Shown one piece after another: positions 7,888-15,662 of a stretch of 64,000 nucleotides of DNA; the stretch's first letter is position 1, and every line of letters begins with the position of its first letter. Under the pieces are notes generated by a model, which was not told the DNA's origin, ran no database searches, and was given only the letters and a program-made list of their open reading frames with translations. Source of the stretch: Planotetraspora sp. A-T 1434. GTDB lineage: Bacteria; Actinomycetota; Actinomycetes; Streptosporangiales; Streptosporangiaceae. Both the position numbers and the translations under genes were made by a program. The stretch spans positions 150,791 to 214,790 of the forward strand of contig NZ_JAOEGB010000013.1 of the NCBI RefSeq assembly GCF_025420585.1, given 5' to 3'.

Positions 7888-9172
7888 AGGTCGGCGGCGA
7901 ATCCTCGAGTTGGTCGATGAGGCAGGCCAGGTAGACGGCCAGGCAGGTCCGGGGGTCGCGGAAGCTCTGCCCCAGTGCGGCCTCGATCTTGGCGAGCCGA
8001 TACACCAGCGTATTGCGGTGGATGTGCAGCGCGGCCGACGCCTGGACGAGGTTGAAGCCCGACTCGCACCACGCCGTGATGGTCCGCCGGGTGGTCTCCC
8101 AGCCCGGCTGCTCCCGTAGCGGGCCGACCATGGCGGAGGCGAACCGGGCGCGGGCGCCGTGCGCGACCGTGGCGAGCAGGTCGTGCGTGCGGACGTCCGC
8201 GATGTGGGTGACGGGGTCGCTTCTCCCCAGGCGGTTGGCCAGGTAGAGGGCGGTCGTGGCGTCCCGGTAGGAGTCGTGGAGCTGGGCGACCGAGACCGCG
8301 GCGCCGCCGACGCCGATGCGGCACGAGTGGGGACGGACGAGGTCGCGGGCGATCTCCCGGCACCGCCCGAGGAGATCCGTGCTCGCGTCCTCCCCGCGGA
8401 GATGGTGCAACACGACGAACCGCCCCGAGGCGGCGGTCCCGACGAGGTCTCGCGGATCGGGGAACGCCTGACGGAGCATGCGCAGCATGGCCGACCTGAG
8501 CGTCGGGGGTTCCGACGGCGGCGGTGACTCCGGCGGGCCGACCCCAGACCCGGCCCCCGGCCCGAGCCCCGGCCCCACCCCAGACCCGACCCCCGACCCG
8601 GCCCCCGGCCCCATCCCAGGCCCGGGCCCGACCCCAGACCACGGCGCGCCGGCCTCGACGGCCACGTCGATCACGACGGCGCAGCGGCACAGCCGCAGTT
8701 CGTAGCCCAGCTCGCGAGCCTTGAAGGCGATGAGCTCGGGCTCGGTGATCTCAGGGTCGTAGTGCGCGAGGTCGCGCAGCACGTCCTCCACCGCGCTCTC
8801 CCGCAGCATCCGCGAGCGCAGCAGCAGGGACTCGCGCAGCAGGATCTCCGTCTGGTTGCGGACGACCCGGCCGAAGCGCTCGACCTGTCCGGGATCGCCG
8901 GTGATGCCGACGGTGCCGACCGAGTCGTTGTTGAGCAGGATCGGCAGCGTGACCCCGGGGAGGACGCCGATGAGGCGGTGCGCCTCCGCGGGGCCGTGGC
9001 TGGCCGGGCGCAGGGTCCGCATGACCTCGATCGACGCCTCGTGGAAGCTGCCCAGCCTCGTGACGTCTCCGCTCCCGATGACGATGCCGTTCTTGTCGGT
9101 GATGAGCACGTTGAAGCCGATGATCGCGCTCGTCTCCCGGGCGATCTCGTGGGCGATCGACGGCGTCAGCAT
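7886..9172 (-). CDS. CdaR/PucR-type transcriptional regulator with Gly-Pro insert
   Basis: 428 residues. The N-terminal sugar-diacid-recognition domain is recognisable (LTPSIAHEIARETSAIIGFN, then VIGSGDV). A GGDEF-like linker region carries a long Gly/Pro/Ser insertion (about residues 180-220), and a C-terminal PucR/CdaR helix-turn-helix reads ALHIHRNTLVYRLAKIE. Start ATG 9172 is chosen because GAGG lies 5 nt upstream and the family usually begins MLTP; the frame also extends to 9223. It is divergent from the amino-acid ABC operon, which it probably controls. The inducer is unknown; relatives sense glycerate, glucarate or amino-acid-related small acids. Confidence 0.8.
   Translation of the reverse strand: MLTPSIAHEIARETSAIIGFNVLITDKNGIVIGSGDVTRLGSFHEASIEVMRTLRPASHGPAEAHRLIGVLPGVTLPILLNNDSVGTVGITGDPGQVERFGRVVRNQTEILLRESLLLRSRMLRESAVEDVLRDLAHYDPEITEPELIAFKARELGYELRLCRCAVVIDVAVEAGAPWSGVGPGPGMGPGAGSGVGSGVGPGLGPGAGSGVGPPESPPPSEPPTLRSAMLRMLRQAFPDPRDLVGTAASGRFVVLHHLRGEDASTDLLGRCREIARDLVRPHSCRIGVGGAAVSVAQLHDSYRDATTALYLANRLGRSDPVTHIADVRTHDLLATVAHGARARFASAMVGPLREQPGWETTRRTITAWCESGFNLVQASAALHIHRNTLVYRLAKIEAALGQSFRDPRTCLAVYLACLIDQLEDSPPT
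8541..8640. repeat. Imperfect C-rich repeat coding Gly-Pro tract
   Basis: Degenerate tandem units of the form CCCCAGACCCGGCC / CCCGGCCCC run through this stretch inside the CdaR-like gene. On the minus strand they encode GPGPGMGPGAGSGVGSGVGP-type sequence. Unit length varies, so it looks like a minisatellite that has slipped in steps of 6 bp without breaking the frame. Confidence 0.7.
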
Positions 9173-9357
9173 CGATGCCTCGTCATCCCTGGGACTGTAC
9201 GCCTCATACGAGCGTTTTTCCACGATAGACCGTGGATTCGTATTACTCGTCTAATGACCTGGCATAGCAGGCCACCTATGGTTCACCCAACAGCCTGGCG
9301 ACGGCGACCAGCGACACCGTTGATCTCCAAGTCCCGCTCCCCCGAAGGGTGAATCAT

Positions 9358-10287
9358 ATGTGGACTTCTCGTGCACTCCGTCCGCGCCTGGCGGGCTTGG
9401 CGGCAGGGCTGGCCGTGGCTCTGATGGCCACGGCCTGCTCGTCGTCCTCGACCTCTGACGCGGCCGGCGGCGGCGACGGCCTGGGCACCATCGAGCCCGG
9501 TGTCCTGACGGTCGCCATCCAGCCGGCCGCGCCGTACACCGAGAAGAAGGGCGACGGGATGACCGGTCTCGACGCCGACATCGTCAACGAGATCGCCGCG
9601 CGCCTGAAGCTCAAGGTCAAGGTCGAGGTCACGGACTTCGCGGGCATGCTGGCCGGGGTTCAGTCCGGGCGGTACGACATGACGGTGGGCGGGGTCGCCT
9701 GGTCGGCCGAACGGCAGAAGTCCGGCCTGTTCACCGACCCGCCCTACTACTCGCCGCCGGCGATGGCGGTGCGGTCCGGGAAGACCTACCAGACCGTCGA
9801 CGACCTGAAGGGCCTGAACCTCGGCACGGTCGAGGGATACGTGTGGGTCAAGTCGATCCAGCAGGTCCCCGGCGCCAAGCTGCACGCCTACCCGGACGCC
9901 AACGGCGTGCTCGACGACCTCGGCGCCGGCCGCGTCGACGTCGGGTTCCTCGACCCGCTGGTCATCCTCGCCGCGCAGCAGGCCCGTCCCGAGCTGAAGA
10001 TCAGCACGCAGTACCTCACCCCGCCCACCGACCAGCAGGTCTCCGAGCACCCCGCGTACGACTACTTCCGGCCGTACATGGTCAGCTTCTACCTGCCCAA
10101 GACCGCCACCGCACTGGAGAGGGCATTCTCCGCGGAGATCGGCAAGATGTACGGCGACGGCCGGATGACCAAGCTCGCCCAGAAGTACGGCGCGGATCCG
10201 TCCCAGTTCCTCAAGCCATCCCCCGGCATGGCCGAGCTGCGGCGCAACGTCGACCGCCCCGCCGGCTGGACTCCGCCGTCCATCTGA
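9358..10287 (+). CDS. Amino-acid ABC transporter substrate-binding lipoprotein
   Basis: 309 residues. It has a signal peptide with a lipobox-like ATAC giving Cys27, a Ser/Gly linker, then a family-3 solute-binding fold: GVLTVAIQPAAPYT, GLDADIVNEIAARL, a DMTVGG hinge and FTDPPYYSPPAMAV. It would sit on the outer face of the membrane and deliver a polar amino acid or analogue to the transporter encoded 19 bp downstream. ATG 9358 is preferred over GTG 9349, which lies inside the GAAGGGTG ribosome site. Expression is probably controlled by the divergent CdaR-type regulator. The ligand cannot be read from the sequence. Confidence 0.88.
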   Translation: MWTSRALRPRLAGLAAGLAVALMATACSSSSTSDAAGGGDGLGTIEPGVLTVAIQPAAPYTEKKGDGMTGLDADIVNEIAARLKLKVKVEVTDFAGMLAGVQSGRYDMTVGGVAWSAERQKSGLFTDPPYYSPPAMAVRSGKTYQTVDDLKGLNLGTVEGYVWVKSIQQVPGAKLHAYPDANGVLDDLGAGRVDVGFLDPLVILAAQQARPELKISTQYLTPPTDQQVSEHPAYDYFRPYMVSFYLPKTATALERAFSAEIGKMYGDGRMTKLAQKYGADPSQFLKPSPGMAELRRNVDRPAGWTPPSI

Positions 10288-10306
10288 TTTCACAGGAGGA
10301 AACGGG

Positions 10307-11812
10307 ATGTTCCAGGTCCCCTGGTCGGACTACACCGGCGAGCTGCTGGACGGCTTGCTGAAGACGGTCGAGTACACGGTCGTCGGCTTCGCCGGCGCGG
10401 TCGCTCTCGGGCTCGTCCTGGCGCTGATGCGGCTGAGCGGCCACCGGCTGCTCCGCTGGCCGGCCGCGGCGTACACCGAGGTCTTCAAGAACATACCTCT
10501 GCTGGCGATCGTCTTCGTCACGTACTTCGGGCTCGGCTCGGTCGGCGTGCGGCTGGACGTCTTCAGCGCGGGCGCTCTCAGCCTCGTGGTCTTCTACGCG
10601 GCCTATCTCTCGGAGACCTTCCGGTCGGCGATCGCGGGGGTGCACCACGGGCAGCGGGAGGCCGCCGAAGCGCTCGGGCTCAGCCGGATCAACGGCTTCA
10701 CCCGGGTGATCTTCCCGCAGGCGCTGCGCCTGGCCCTCCCCGGCACCAACACCATGCTGGTCGACCTCCTCAAGTCCACCTCCTTGCTGGTCACGATCTC
10801 GGCCGCGGAGCTGATGTCGGAGGCCCGCCTCATCACGTCGGCGACCTTCCGTGCTCTGGAGGTGTACCTGGTGATCGCCGGCCTGTACTTCCTCCTGTGC
10901 TATCCGCTGTCGCAGGGCCTGCTCTGGTTCGAGCGCCGCATCAAGGCCGGGACGCCGCTGTCCCCGCGCCGTCGGCGACGGCTGCGCTCGGCGACGGCCC
11001 TGCTGGCGGAAGGAGGGGCCGCCGGGTCGATCTCCGAGTCCGTCGCCGACGCCGGGCCGGGCACGGTCCTCAGGATCGAGAGTCTCCGCAAGTCGTTCGA
11101 CGGGCGCCGGGTGCTCGACGGGGTGAGCCTGACCGTGGACCGCGGGAAGATCATCAGTGTCATCGGGCAGAGCGGCGGTGGCAAGACCACGCTGCTGCGC
11201 TGCGTCAACCTGCTGGAACGGCCGGATGCCGGGGTCATCGAGGTGAACGGCGGGCAGATCTTCTCCGGCGGCGGCGCGACCCGCGATCTGGCCCAGCTGC
11301 GGCGCTCCGTCGGCATGGTCTTCCAGCGGTTCAACCTGTTCCCGCATCTGACCGCGGTGGAAAACGTCATGCTCGCCCAGACACTCGCCGGGGTGCCCGA
11401 GCGGACGGCGCTGGAGCGGGCGGTCCACCTGCTGTGCCGGGTGGGGCTCGCCCATCGGGGCACGGCATATCCCGAGCAGATGTCCGGCGGCGAGCAGCAG
11501 CGGGTCGCCATCGCCCGCGCCCTCGCGCTGCGGCCCGCCGTGCTGCTGTTCGACGAGCCGACCTCCTCCCTGGATCCGGAGTCCACGTCGGAGGTGCTCC
11601 GGGTGATGCGCGAACTCGCCGAGGACGGCATGACGATGATCCTCGTCACTCACGAGCTGACGTTCGCCCGGGACGTCGCCGACTGGGTGGTCTTCGTAGA
11701 CGGCGGCCGGATCATCGAGGAGGGCCCGCCCGGGCTTCTGCTGGGCAGCCCCAGGGAGCCGCGGACCAGGGCCTTCCTGGCCAGCCATCTGTCGATCAGC
11801 GCGGAGGCCTGA
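10307..11812 (+). CDS. Amino-acid ABC transporter, permease fused to ATPase
   Basis: 501 residues combining two usual subunits. Residues 1 to about 220 are a HisM/GlnP-type permease with about five helices and the EAA loop EAAEALGLSRINGFTRVIFP. A basic linker (about 221-240) leads to an ATPase (about 250-501) with Walker A GQSGGGKTT, Q-loop FQRFNLFPH, signature MSGGEQQRVAIARAL, Walker B VLLFDEPTSSLDPE and a switch His in LVTHE. The polar amino-acid family normally encodes these separately. AGGAGG precedes ATG 10307. It lies 19 bp after the binding protein and 1 bp before the oxidase gene, so the three form one operon. Confidence 0.9.
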   Translation: MFQVPWSDYTGELLDGLLKTVEYTVVGFAGAVALGLVLALMRLSGHRLLRWPAAAYTEVFKNIPLLAIVFVTYFGLGSVGVRLDVFSAGALSLVVFYAAYLSETFRSAIAGVHHGQREAAEALGLSRINGFTRVIFPQALRLALPGTNTMLVDLLKSTSLLVTISAAELMSEARLITSATFRALEVYLVIAGLYFLLCYPLSQGLLWFERRIKAGTPLSPRRRRRLRSATALLAEGGAAGSISESVADAGPGTVLRIESLRKSFDGRRVLDGVSLTVDRGKIISVIGQSGGGKTTLLRCVNLLERPDAGVIEVNGGQIFSGGGATRDLAQLRRSVGMVFQRFNLFPHLTAVENVMLAQTLAGVPERTALERAVHLLCRVGLAHRGTAYPEQMSGGEQQRVAIARALALRPAVLLFDEPTSSLDPESTSEVLRVMRELAEDGMTMILVTHELTFARDVADWVVFVDGGRIIEEGPPGLLLGSPREPRTRAFLASHLSISAEA

Positions 11813-11813
11813 G

Positions 11814-13070
11814 ATGCCGATCGGACCAGTCCTGGTCGTCGGGGGCGGCGTCGTGGGCCTCTCTCTCGCCCACTATCTGACCGCGGCGGGGATCGAGGTG
11901 GAGGTGGTCGAGCGATCCGGCCTCGCCTCCGGAGCGTCGTGGGGCAACGCCGGGTGGGTCTGCCTCAGCCACTCGACGCCTGTGCCGGGCCCCGGCGTCG
12001 TCCGGTACGGCCTGCGGTCGCTGGGCCGCCCCGACTCGCCGCTCTACCTGCGGCCGTCGGCGGACCCGCGGTTCCTCGCGTGGCTCTGGCGGTTCTGGCG
12101 CAGCAGTGGCGAGAGCACGTTCCGCCGGGGCTACGCGGCGCTCGCCGACCTCAACCGGCCGACGTTCGACCTGTTCGAGGAGCTCGCGGACGCGGGGGTC
12201 GACACCACGCTCCGGCGCCCGGGGCTCGTCCACGCCTTCCTGTCGGCGGACGAGGCCCGTCACCACCTGCGGATCCAGCAGGTGATGGCCTCCGGGCGCT
12301 ACGACATGCCCGAGGACGTCGTCGAAGGCGACGAGGCGCACCGGCTCGACCCCGCGCTTTCACCGGAGGTCCGGGCGGCCTACCTCGTCCGCGGCGAGGG
12401 CGTCCTCGACCCCCGGCGCCTGGTGGAGTCGCTGGGCGAGGTGGTCCGCGACGCCGGCGGAAAGGTCCACGAGCACGTCGAGGTGACGGGGTTCCGCACG
12501 GTGGGCGGCCGGGTCGCCGGCGCCCGCACCAGCGCCGGTGACATCGACTGCGGCTCGGTCGTCATCGCGGCGGGCATGTGGTCCTCCCGCCTGCTCCGCC
12601 ACTTCGGCCTGCGGCTCCCCCTGCAGGCCGGGAAGGGCTACAGCTTCACCGTCGAGCTCGAAACGGCACCCGAGCACTCCCTCTACTTCGGGGACCGCCG
12701 GATCGTGGCGTCCCCGATCGGGGGCACCACCAGGCTCGCCGGGACGATGGAGCTGAGCGGCGACGACCGCCGGCTGAACTGGCAGCGCATCGTGGCGATC
12801 GCCCGTGGGAGCCGCCGCTATCTCGGCCGCTGGTTCGAGGACCAGGACGATCTGCCGACGCTGATCCGCGATCCATGGGTGGGCGGCCGCCCGCTGCTGC
12901 CCGATGGCCTGCCCGTCATCGACCGGCTTCCCGGCCGCGACGACGTGTTCCTCGCCACCGGGCACGGCATGCTGGGCGTGACGCTCGGGCCCGCCACCGG
13001 CAGGGCCCTGGCCGACTACGTCCTGTCGGGCCGGCGCCCGCCGGTGCTTGCCCCCTTCGGGTTCAGATGA
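11814..13070 (+). CDS. FAD-dependent D-amino-acid dehydrogenase-like oxidoreductase
   Basis: 418 residues of the DAO/DadA family. The N-terminal FAD-binding glycine motif is VVGGGVVGLSLAHYLTAAG, followed by the family's GASWGNAGWV and a C-terminal LPVIDRLPGRDDVFLATGHG with the FAD-contacting region. No signal peptide or membrane segment. It starts 1 bp after the permease-ATPase stop, so translation is probably coupled. The operon would import an amino acid and oxidatively deaminate it in the cytosol. D-amino acids or N-methyl/proline-type substrates are possible; the sequence does not decide. GGAGG lies within the preceding gene's last codons. Confidence 0.85.
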   Translation: MPIGPVLVVGGGVVGLSLAHYLTAAGIEVEVVERSGLASGASWGNAGWVCLSHSTPVPGPGVVRYGLRSLGRPDSPLYLRPSADPRFLAWLWRFWRSSGESTFRRGYAALADLNRPTFDLFEELADAGVDTTLRRPGLVHAFLSADEARHHLRIQQVMASGRYDMPEDVVEGDEAHRLDPALSPEVRAAYLVRGEGVLDPRRLVESLGEVVRDAGGKVHEHVEVTGFRTVGGRVAGARTSAGDIDCGSVVIAAGMWSSRLLRHFGLRLPLQAGKGYSFTVELETAPEHSLYFGDRRIVASPIGGTTRLAGTMELSGDDRRLNWQRIVAIARGSRRYLGRWFEDQDDLPTLIRDPWVGGRPLLPDGLPVIDRLPGRDDVFLATGHGMLGVTLGPATGRALADYVLSGRRPPVLAPFGFR

Positions 13071-13150
13071 CGCGACGCCCCGGAAGGCGCGGCGTGAGGC
13101 GATCACCGAGACAGATAATGAGTGCCCGAACAGGACTATCAGCCTCATAT

Positions 13151-13200
13151 GGCGATGCCTGGCCACATCTGGCCACATCTAGCTACATCTAGCCACAGAC
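13151..13200. repeat. Five 10-bp tandem units (TGGCCACATC type)
   Basis: Read in register from 13151 the units are GGCGATGCCT, GGCCACATCT (twice), AGCTACATCT and AGCCACAGAC. The two central units are identical, the flanking ones diverge. A spacing of one helical turn would place every copy on the same DNA face, as for cooperative regulator binding. It sits about 250 bp before the MFS exporter start. Confidence 0.65.
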
Positions 13201-13246
13201 CATGAACGACTTGACAAACCACACCGCCGTCAACAGTCTTAGACAG

Positions 13247-13272
13247 AGACGATCTGTTAATTAGACCATCTG
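13247..13272. promoter_or_regulatory. Direct repeat AGACGATCTG-TTAATT-AGACCATCTG
   Basis: Two 10-bp copies with one mismatch, 16 bp apart start to start, separated by TTAATT. It is located between a possible -35 box at 13211 and the exporter gene. It is a plausible regulator site; the binding protein is unknown. Confidence 0.4.
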
Positions 13273-13447
13273 GGGGCATGTTCATGGCGCGCCGGTGCTT
13301 TGTATACACCCATCCGTACGGCCGCCCCGCCACATGAGCGACTCTCCGGCGCGGGTGCACGCGATGCAGCCGTCAGAACACGTCACCACGATGAGCGCCG
13401 ACCGGACTCAGGTCACTCACGGTGCCGTCGACGTCAGCGGAAAGCGC

Positions 13448-14860
13448 ATGACCTCCCCACCTGAACCCGCCACCGGGCGCGGTGGCGCCGCCGTGCTCGT
13501 CCTGGCCTTCTCCGGCATCGTCGTCGCGGTCATGCAGACGTTGCTGGCACCGCTGCTACCGAAGCTGCCGGTCCTGCTGCACGCCCCGGCCTCCGACACC
13601 ACGTGGGCCATCACCGCGACTCTGCTGTCCGGTGCCATCGCCACCCCCGTCATGGGCCGGCTCGGCGACATGTACGGCAAACGCCGGATCTTCTTCGTGA
13701 GCCTCGGCCTGCTCGTGGCGGGTTCGCTGGTCTCGGCGGCCACCGCGTCGCTGCTGCCGATGGTCATCGGCCGGGCGTTGCAGGGCAGTTCCATGGGCGT
13801 CATCCCACTGGGCATCAGCATCATGCGCGACGAGGTTCCCAAGGAACGCCTGGGGTCGGCGATGGCGCTGATGAGCTCCTCCCTGGGCATCGGCGGCGCA
13901 CTGGGGCTGCCCGCCTCCGCCGCGATCGCCCAGCACCTCGACTGGCATCTGCTGTTCGTGATCTCGGCCGGGCTGGGGGTTGCCGCGATCGTTCTGACCG
14001 CGTTCTTCGTGCCCGAGTCAAAGGTGCGGTCACCGGGCCGATTCGACGTTCCGGGCGCGCTCGGCCTGTCGGCGGGGCTGATCTGCCTGCTTCTGGCGAT
14101 CTCCAAGGGCGGCGACTGGGGCTGGACCAGCACCACGGTCATGAGCCTGTTCGCCGCCGCCGTCGTCATCCTGGCCGTCTGGGCGGTCGTCGAGCTGCGC
14201 ATCGCCGAGCCGTTGGTGGATCTGCGCGCCACCGGACGCTCACCGGTCCTCCTCATCAACGTCGCCTCGATCCTGGTCGGGTTCGTGTTGTACGCGCAGT
14301 CCCTGGTGCTTCCGCAGTTGCTGCAGCTGCCCCGGGCGACCGGCTACGGGCTCGGCATGTCGCTGATCTCCGCGGGGCTGTGCATGGCTCCGGCGGGCCT
14401 GGTGATGATGGTCGTCTCTCCCCTGTCCGCGCGCCTGTCCGCGGCACGGGGCCCGAAAATCTCGCTGCTGCTGGGCGCGGCCATCGCGACCACCGGCTAC
14501 GCGCTGGGCCTGGAGTTGATGGGGGCGGCCTGGCAGGTGGTCCTGACCTCGACCGTGACGGGCACCGGCATCGCGTTCGCCTACTCGGCGATGCCCGCCC
14601 TGATCATGAGGGCCATCCCGCCGTCGGCGACGGCGGCCGCCAACGGGTTCAACTCGTTGATGCGGGCGATCGGCACCTCGACCTCCAGCGCCGTGGCCGG
14701 AATGGTGCTGGCCGGCACCAGCCAGTCCTTCCGCGGCATCGCCGTGCCTTCGATGGACGGATTTCGCACTGTTTTCCTGATCGGTTTCGCCGTCGGAATT
14801 GTTGCCGTGGTGAGTGCCGCATTGATTCCCGCACGCCGGGCCAGGCACGGCCGCTCCTAA
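13448..14860 (+). CDS. MFS multidrug exporter, DHA2 (EmrB/QacA) type
   Basis: About 470 residues with roughly 14 hydrophobic helices. The conserved loop 2-3 motif reads GRLGDMYGKRR and motif C-like glycine/proline-rich helix 5 reads SSLGIGGALGLPASAAIA. Such proteins are proton-driven exporters of drugs or natural products in the inner membrane. Start ATG 13448 is chosen because GCGGAAAG precedes it and the hydrophobic core begins 20 residues later; earlier ATGs at 13334 and 13391 would add 19-38 polar residues. A strong terminator follows at 14881. No regulator gene is next to it, so control probably acts through the repeats upstream. Confidence 0.87.
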   Translation: MTSPPEPATGRGGAAVLVLAFSGIVVAVMQTLLAPLLPKLPVLLHAPASDTTWAITATLLSGAIATPVMGRLGDMYGKRRIFFVSLGLLVAGSLVSAATASLLPMVIGRALQGSSMGVIPLGISIMRDEVPKERLGSAMALMSSSLGIGGALGLPASAAIAQHLDWHLLFVISAGLGVAAIVLTAFFVPESKVRSPGRFDVPGALGLSAGLICLLLAISKGGDWGWTSTTVMSLFAAAVVILAVWAVVELRIAEPLVDLRATGRSPVLLINVASILVGFVLYAQSLVLPQLLQLPRATGYGLGMSLISAGLCMAPAGLVMMVVSPLSARLSAARGPKISLLLGAAIATTGYALGLELMGAAWQVVLTSTVTGTGIAFAYSAMPALIMRAIPPSATAAANGFNSLMRAIGTSTSSAVAGMVLAGTSQSFRGIAVPSMDGFRTVFLIGFAVGIVAVVSAALIPARRARHGRS

Positions 14861-14880
14861 TACATCGCGTAAACCGCGCA

Positions 14881-14936
14881 CCCGCGCAACCGCCATCCCG
14901 TGATTTCCGTGCGGGATCGCGATTGCGCGGGCTTTT
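14881..14936 (+). terminator. Strong rho-independent terminator after MFS gene
   Basis: Arms 14881-14900 and 14912-14931 pair over 20 bp with two mismatches around an 11-nt loop, followed by CTTTTG. It lies 20 bp after the exporter stop codon. Confidence 0.8.
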
Positions 14937-14959
14937 GCTGTTCGTGGGGACGGTCGGCC

Positions 14960-15170
14960 GCATATGTGCCGGATGACACATGTGAACTTCACGCGCCAGG
15001 TGCCGGACCGGTAGGCCCGGACATTGGCCCGGAAGCTGCCGCCGGAGTCGGTTGTGATCGTGTCGACGCTCCTCCAGTCACCGGAGCCGCTGGAGTGGAA
15101 GTAGACGCTGATGCGCTGGCGCCCGACGCGGCACCCGTCGGTCGCGCGGCTGCGCAGCCTGCCGCCGAGA
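14960..15170 (-). pseudogene. Remnant of a secreted beta-sandwich protein
   Basis: Reading on the minus strand gives LGGRLRSRATDGCRVGRQRI, then SVYFHSSGSGDWRSVDTITT and SGGSFRANVRAYRSGTWRVK. This is the strand pattern of extracytoplasmic immunoglobulin-like domains found in actinomycete secreted proteins. There is no start, and the frame continues senselessly into the exporter gene's antisense strand. Its 5' side abuts the transposase remnant at about 15170, so the gene was cut by transposon insertion or deletion. Confidence 0.5.
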
Positions 15171-15514
15171 GAAATCCGATGTGCAGGGAGTCGCGGATCG
15201 TCCCGGACACGACCTTCGCGCCGCGTCCCCATGCCTCGGTCGTTCATCGCGTTCAGCCACGTCATACCGCGTTTGGAGCCAAAGTTCTGGAGACGTGCGA
15301 CAGCCGCGACCGCTCCAGCGCCTCGATGCCCTTCTTCGCGATCGGCCGGTACCCGACGTTCAGTGAGTGCGCCGTGAGGCACGCGGCGATCGAGATCGGC
15401 AGGTCCTTCAACCGGGACCGGCCGCGGGACACGGCGGTGAACGCCTCGGCGAGCTCCGGCACCCACAACATGACCTCCAGGATCGCCTCGGGCAGCTCCA
15501 CGCGCGGGAGCATC
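15171..15514 (-). pseudogene. tnpA: Tn3-family transposase, 3' portion (degenerate)
   Basis: This piece continues the transposase from the far side of the inserted element. It reads LPRVELPEAILEVMLWVPEL, AEAFTAVSRGRSRLKDLPIS, IAACLTAHSLNVGY and ALERSRLSHV, all typical of the Tn3 DDE transposase. After about 15290 there is an internal deletion. The protein resumes with KRGMTWLNAMNDRGMG, then in another frame KVVSGTIRDSLHIGF, corresponding to the later part of Tn3 TnpA. Sequence is lost after about 15170. Joined to the part at 17830 it shows that one tnpA gene was split by the nested element. Confidence 0.75.
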
Positions 15515-15600
15515 GGGGCTTGAGCAGCAACCCTGCGGCCAATGGCGTTAGCGAGCCGATGGGGCAGGGCTTACCGCCACCGACCGGTCCGATGTGGGTG
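15515..15600 (+). repeat. Left extended inverted repeat of nested element
   Basis: Starts GGGGCTTGAGCAGCAACC; the 38-bp Tn3-like core ends GTTAGC at 15552 and homology to the right end continues to about 15600. Three mismatches to the right copy over 86 bp were found by eye. Confidence 0.85.
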
Positions 15601-15662
15601 GACGCTAACACTGGATGCTCGTCGAGCGTGCTCAGCACGTGGGTTGAGCGCCCGTGCCGGCG

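Larger units (their letters stand above)
13071..13447. other. Repeat-bearing upstream region of MFS exporter
   Basis: About 377 bp, locally A+T-richer than its neighbours. It holds a run of 10-bp tandem units, a TTGACA at 13211-13216 that could be a -35 box, and a 10-bp direct repeat around TTAATT. In-frame starts for the exporter also occur at 13334 and 13391, but the best ribosome site is before 13448. No gene is recognised here. Confidence 0.6.

Noticed and set aside
8541..8640. Possible CRISPR-like repeat
   Set aside because: Irregular low-complexity coding repeat, in frame within a regulator gene.
9283..10293. A 336-codon minus-strand frame opposite the binding-protein gene
   Set aside because: Antisense of a gene with lipobox and solute-binding motifs; no protein family recognised.
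13151..13200. Possible CRISPR or plasmid iterons
   Set aside because: Units are directly abutting 10-mers without spacers and there are no cas or replication genes nearby.
14240..15466. A 408-codon minus-strand frame across the exporter's 3' end
   Set aside because: It is a chance joining of transposase debris, a secreted-protein remnant and the antisense of the MFS gene.
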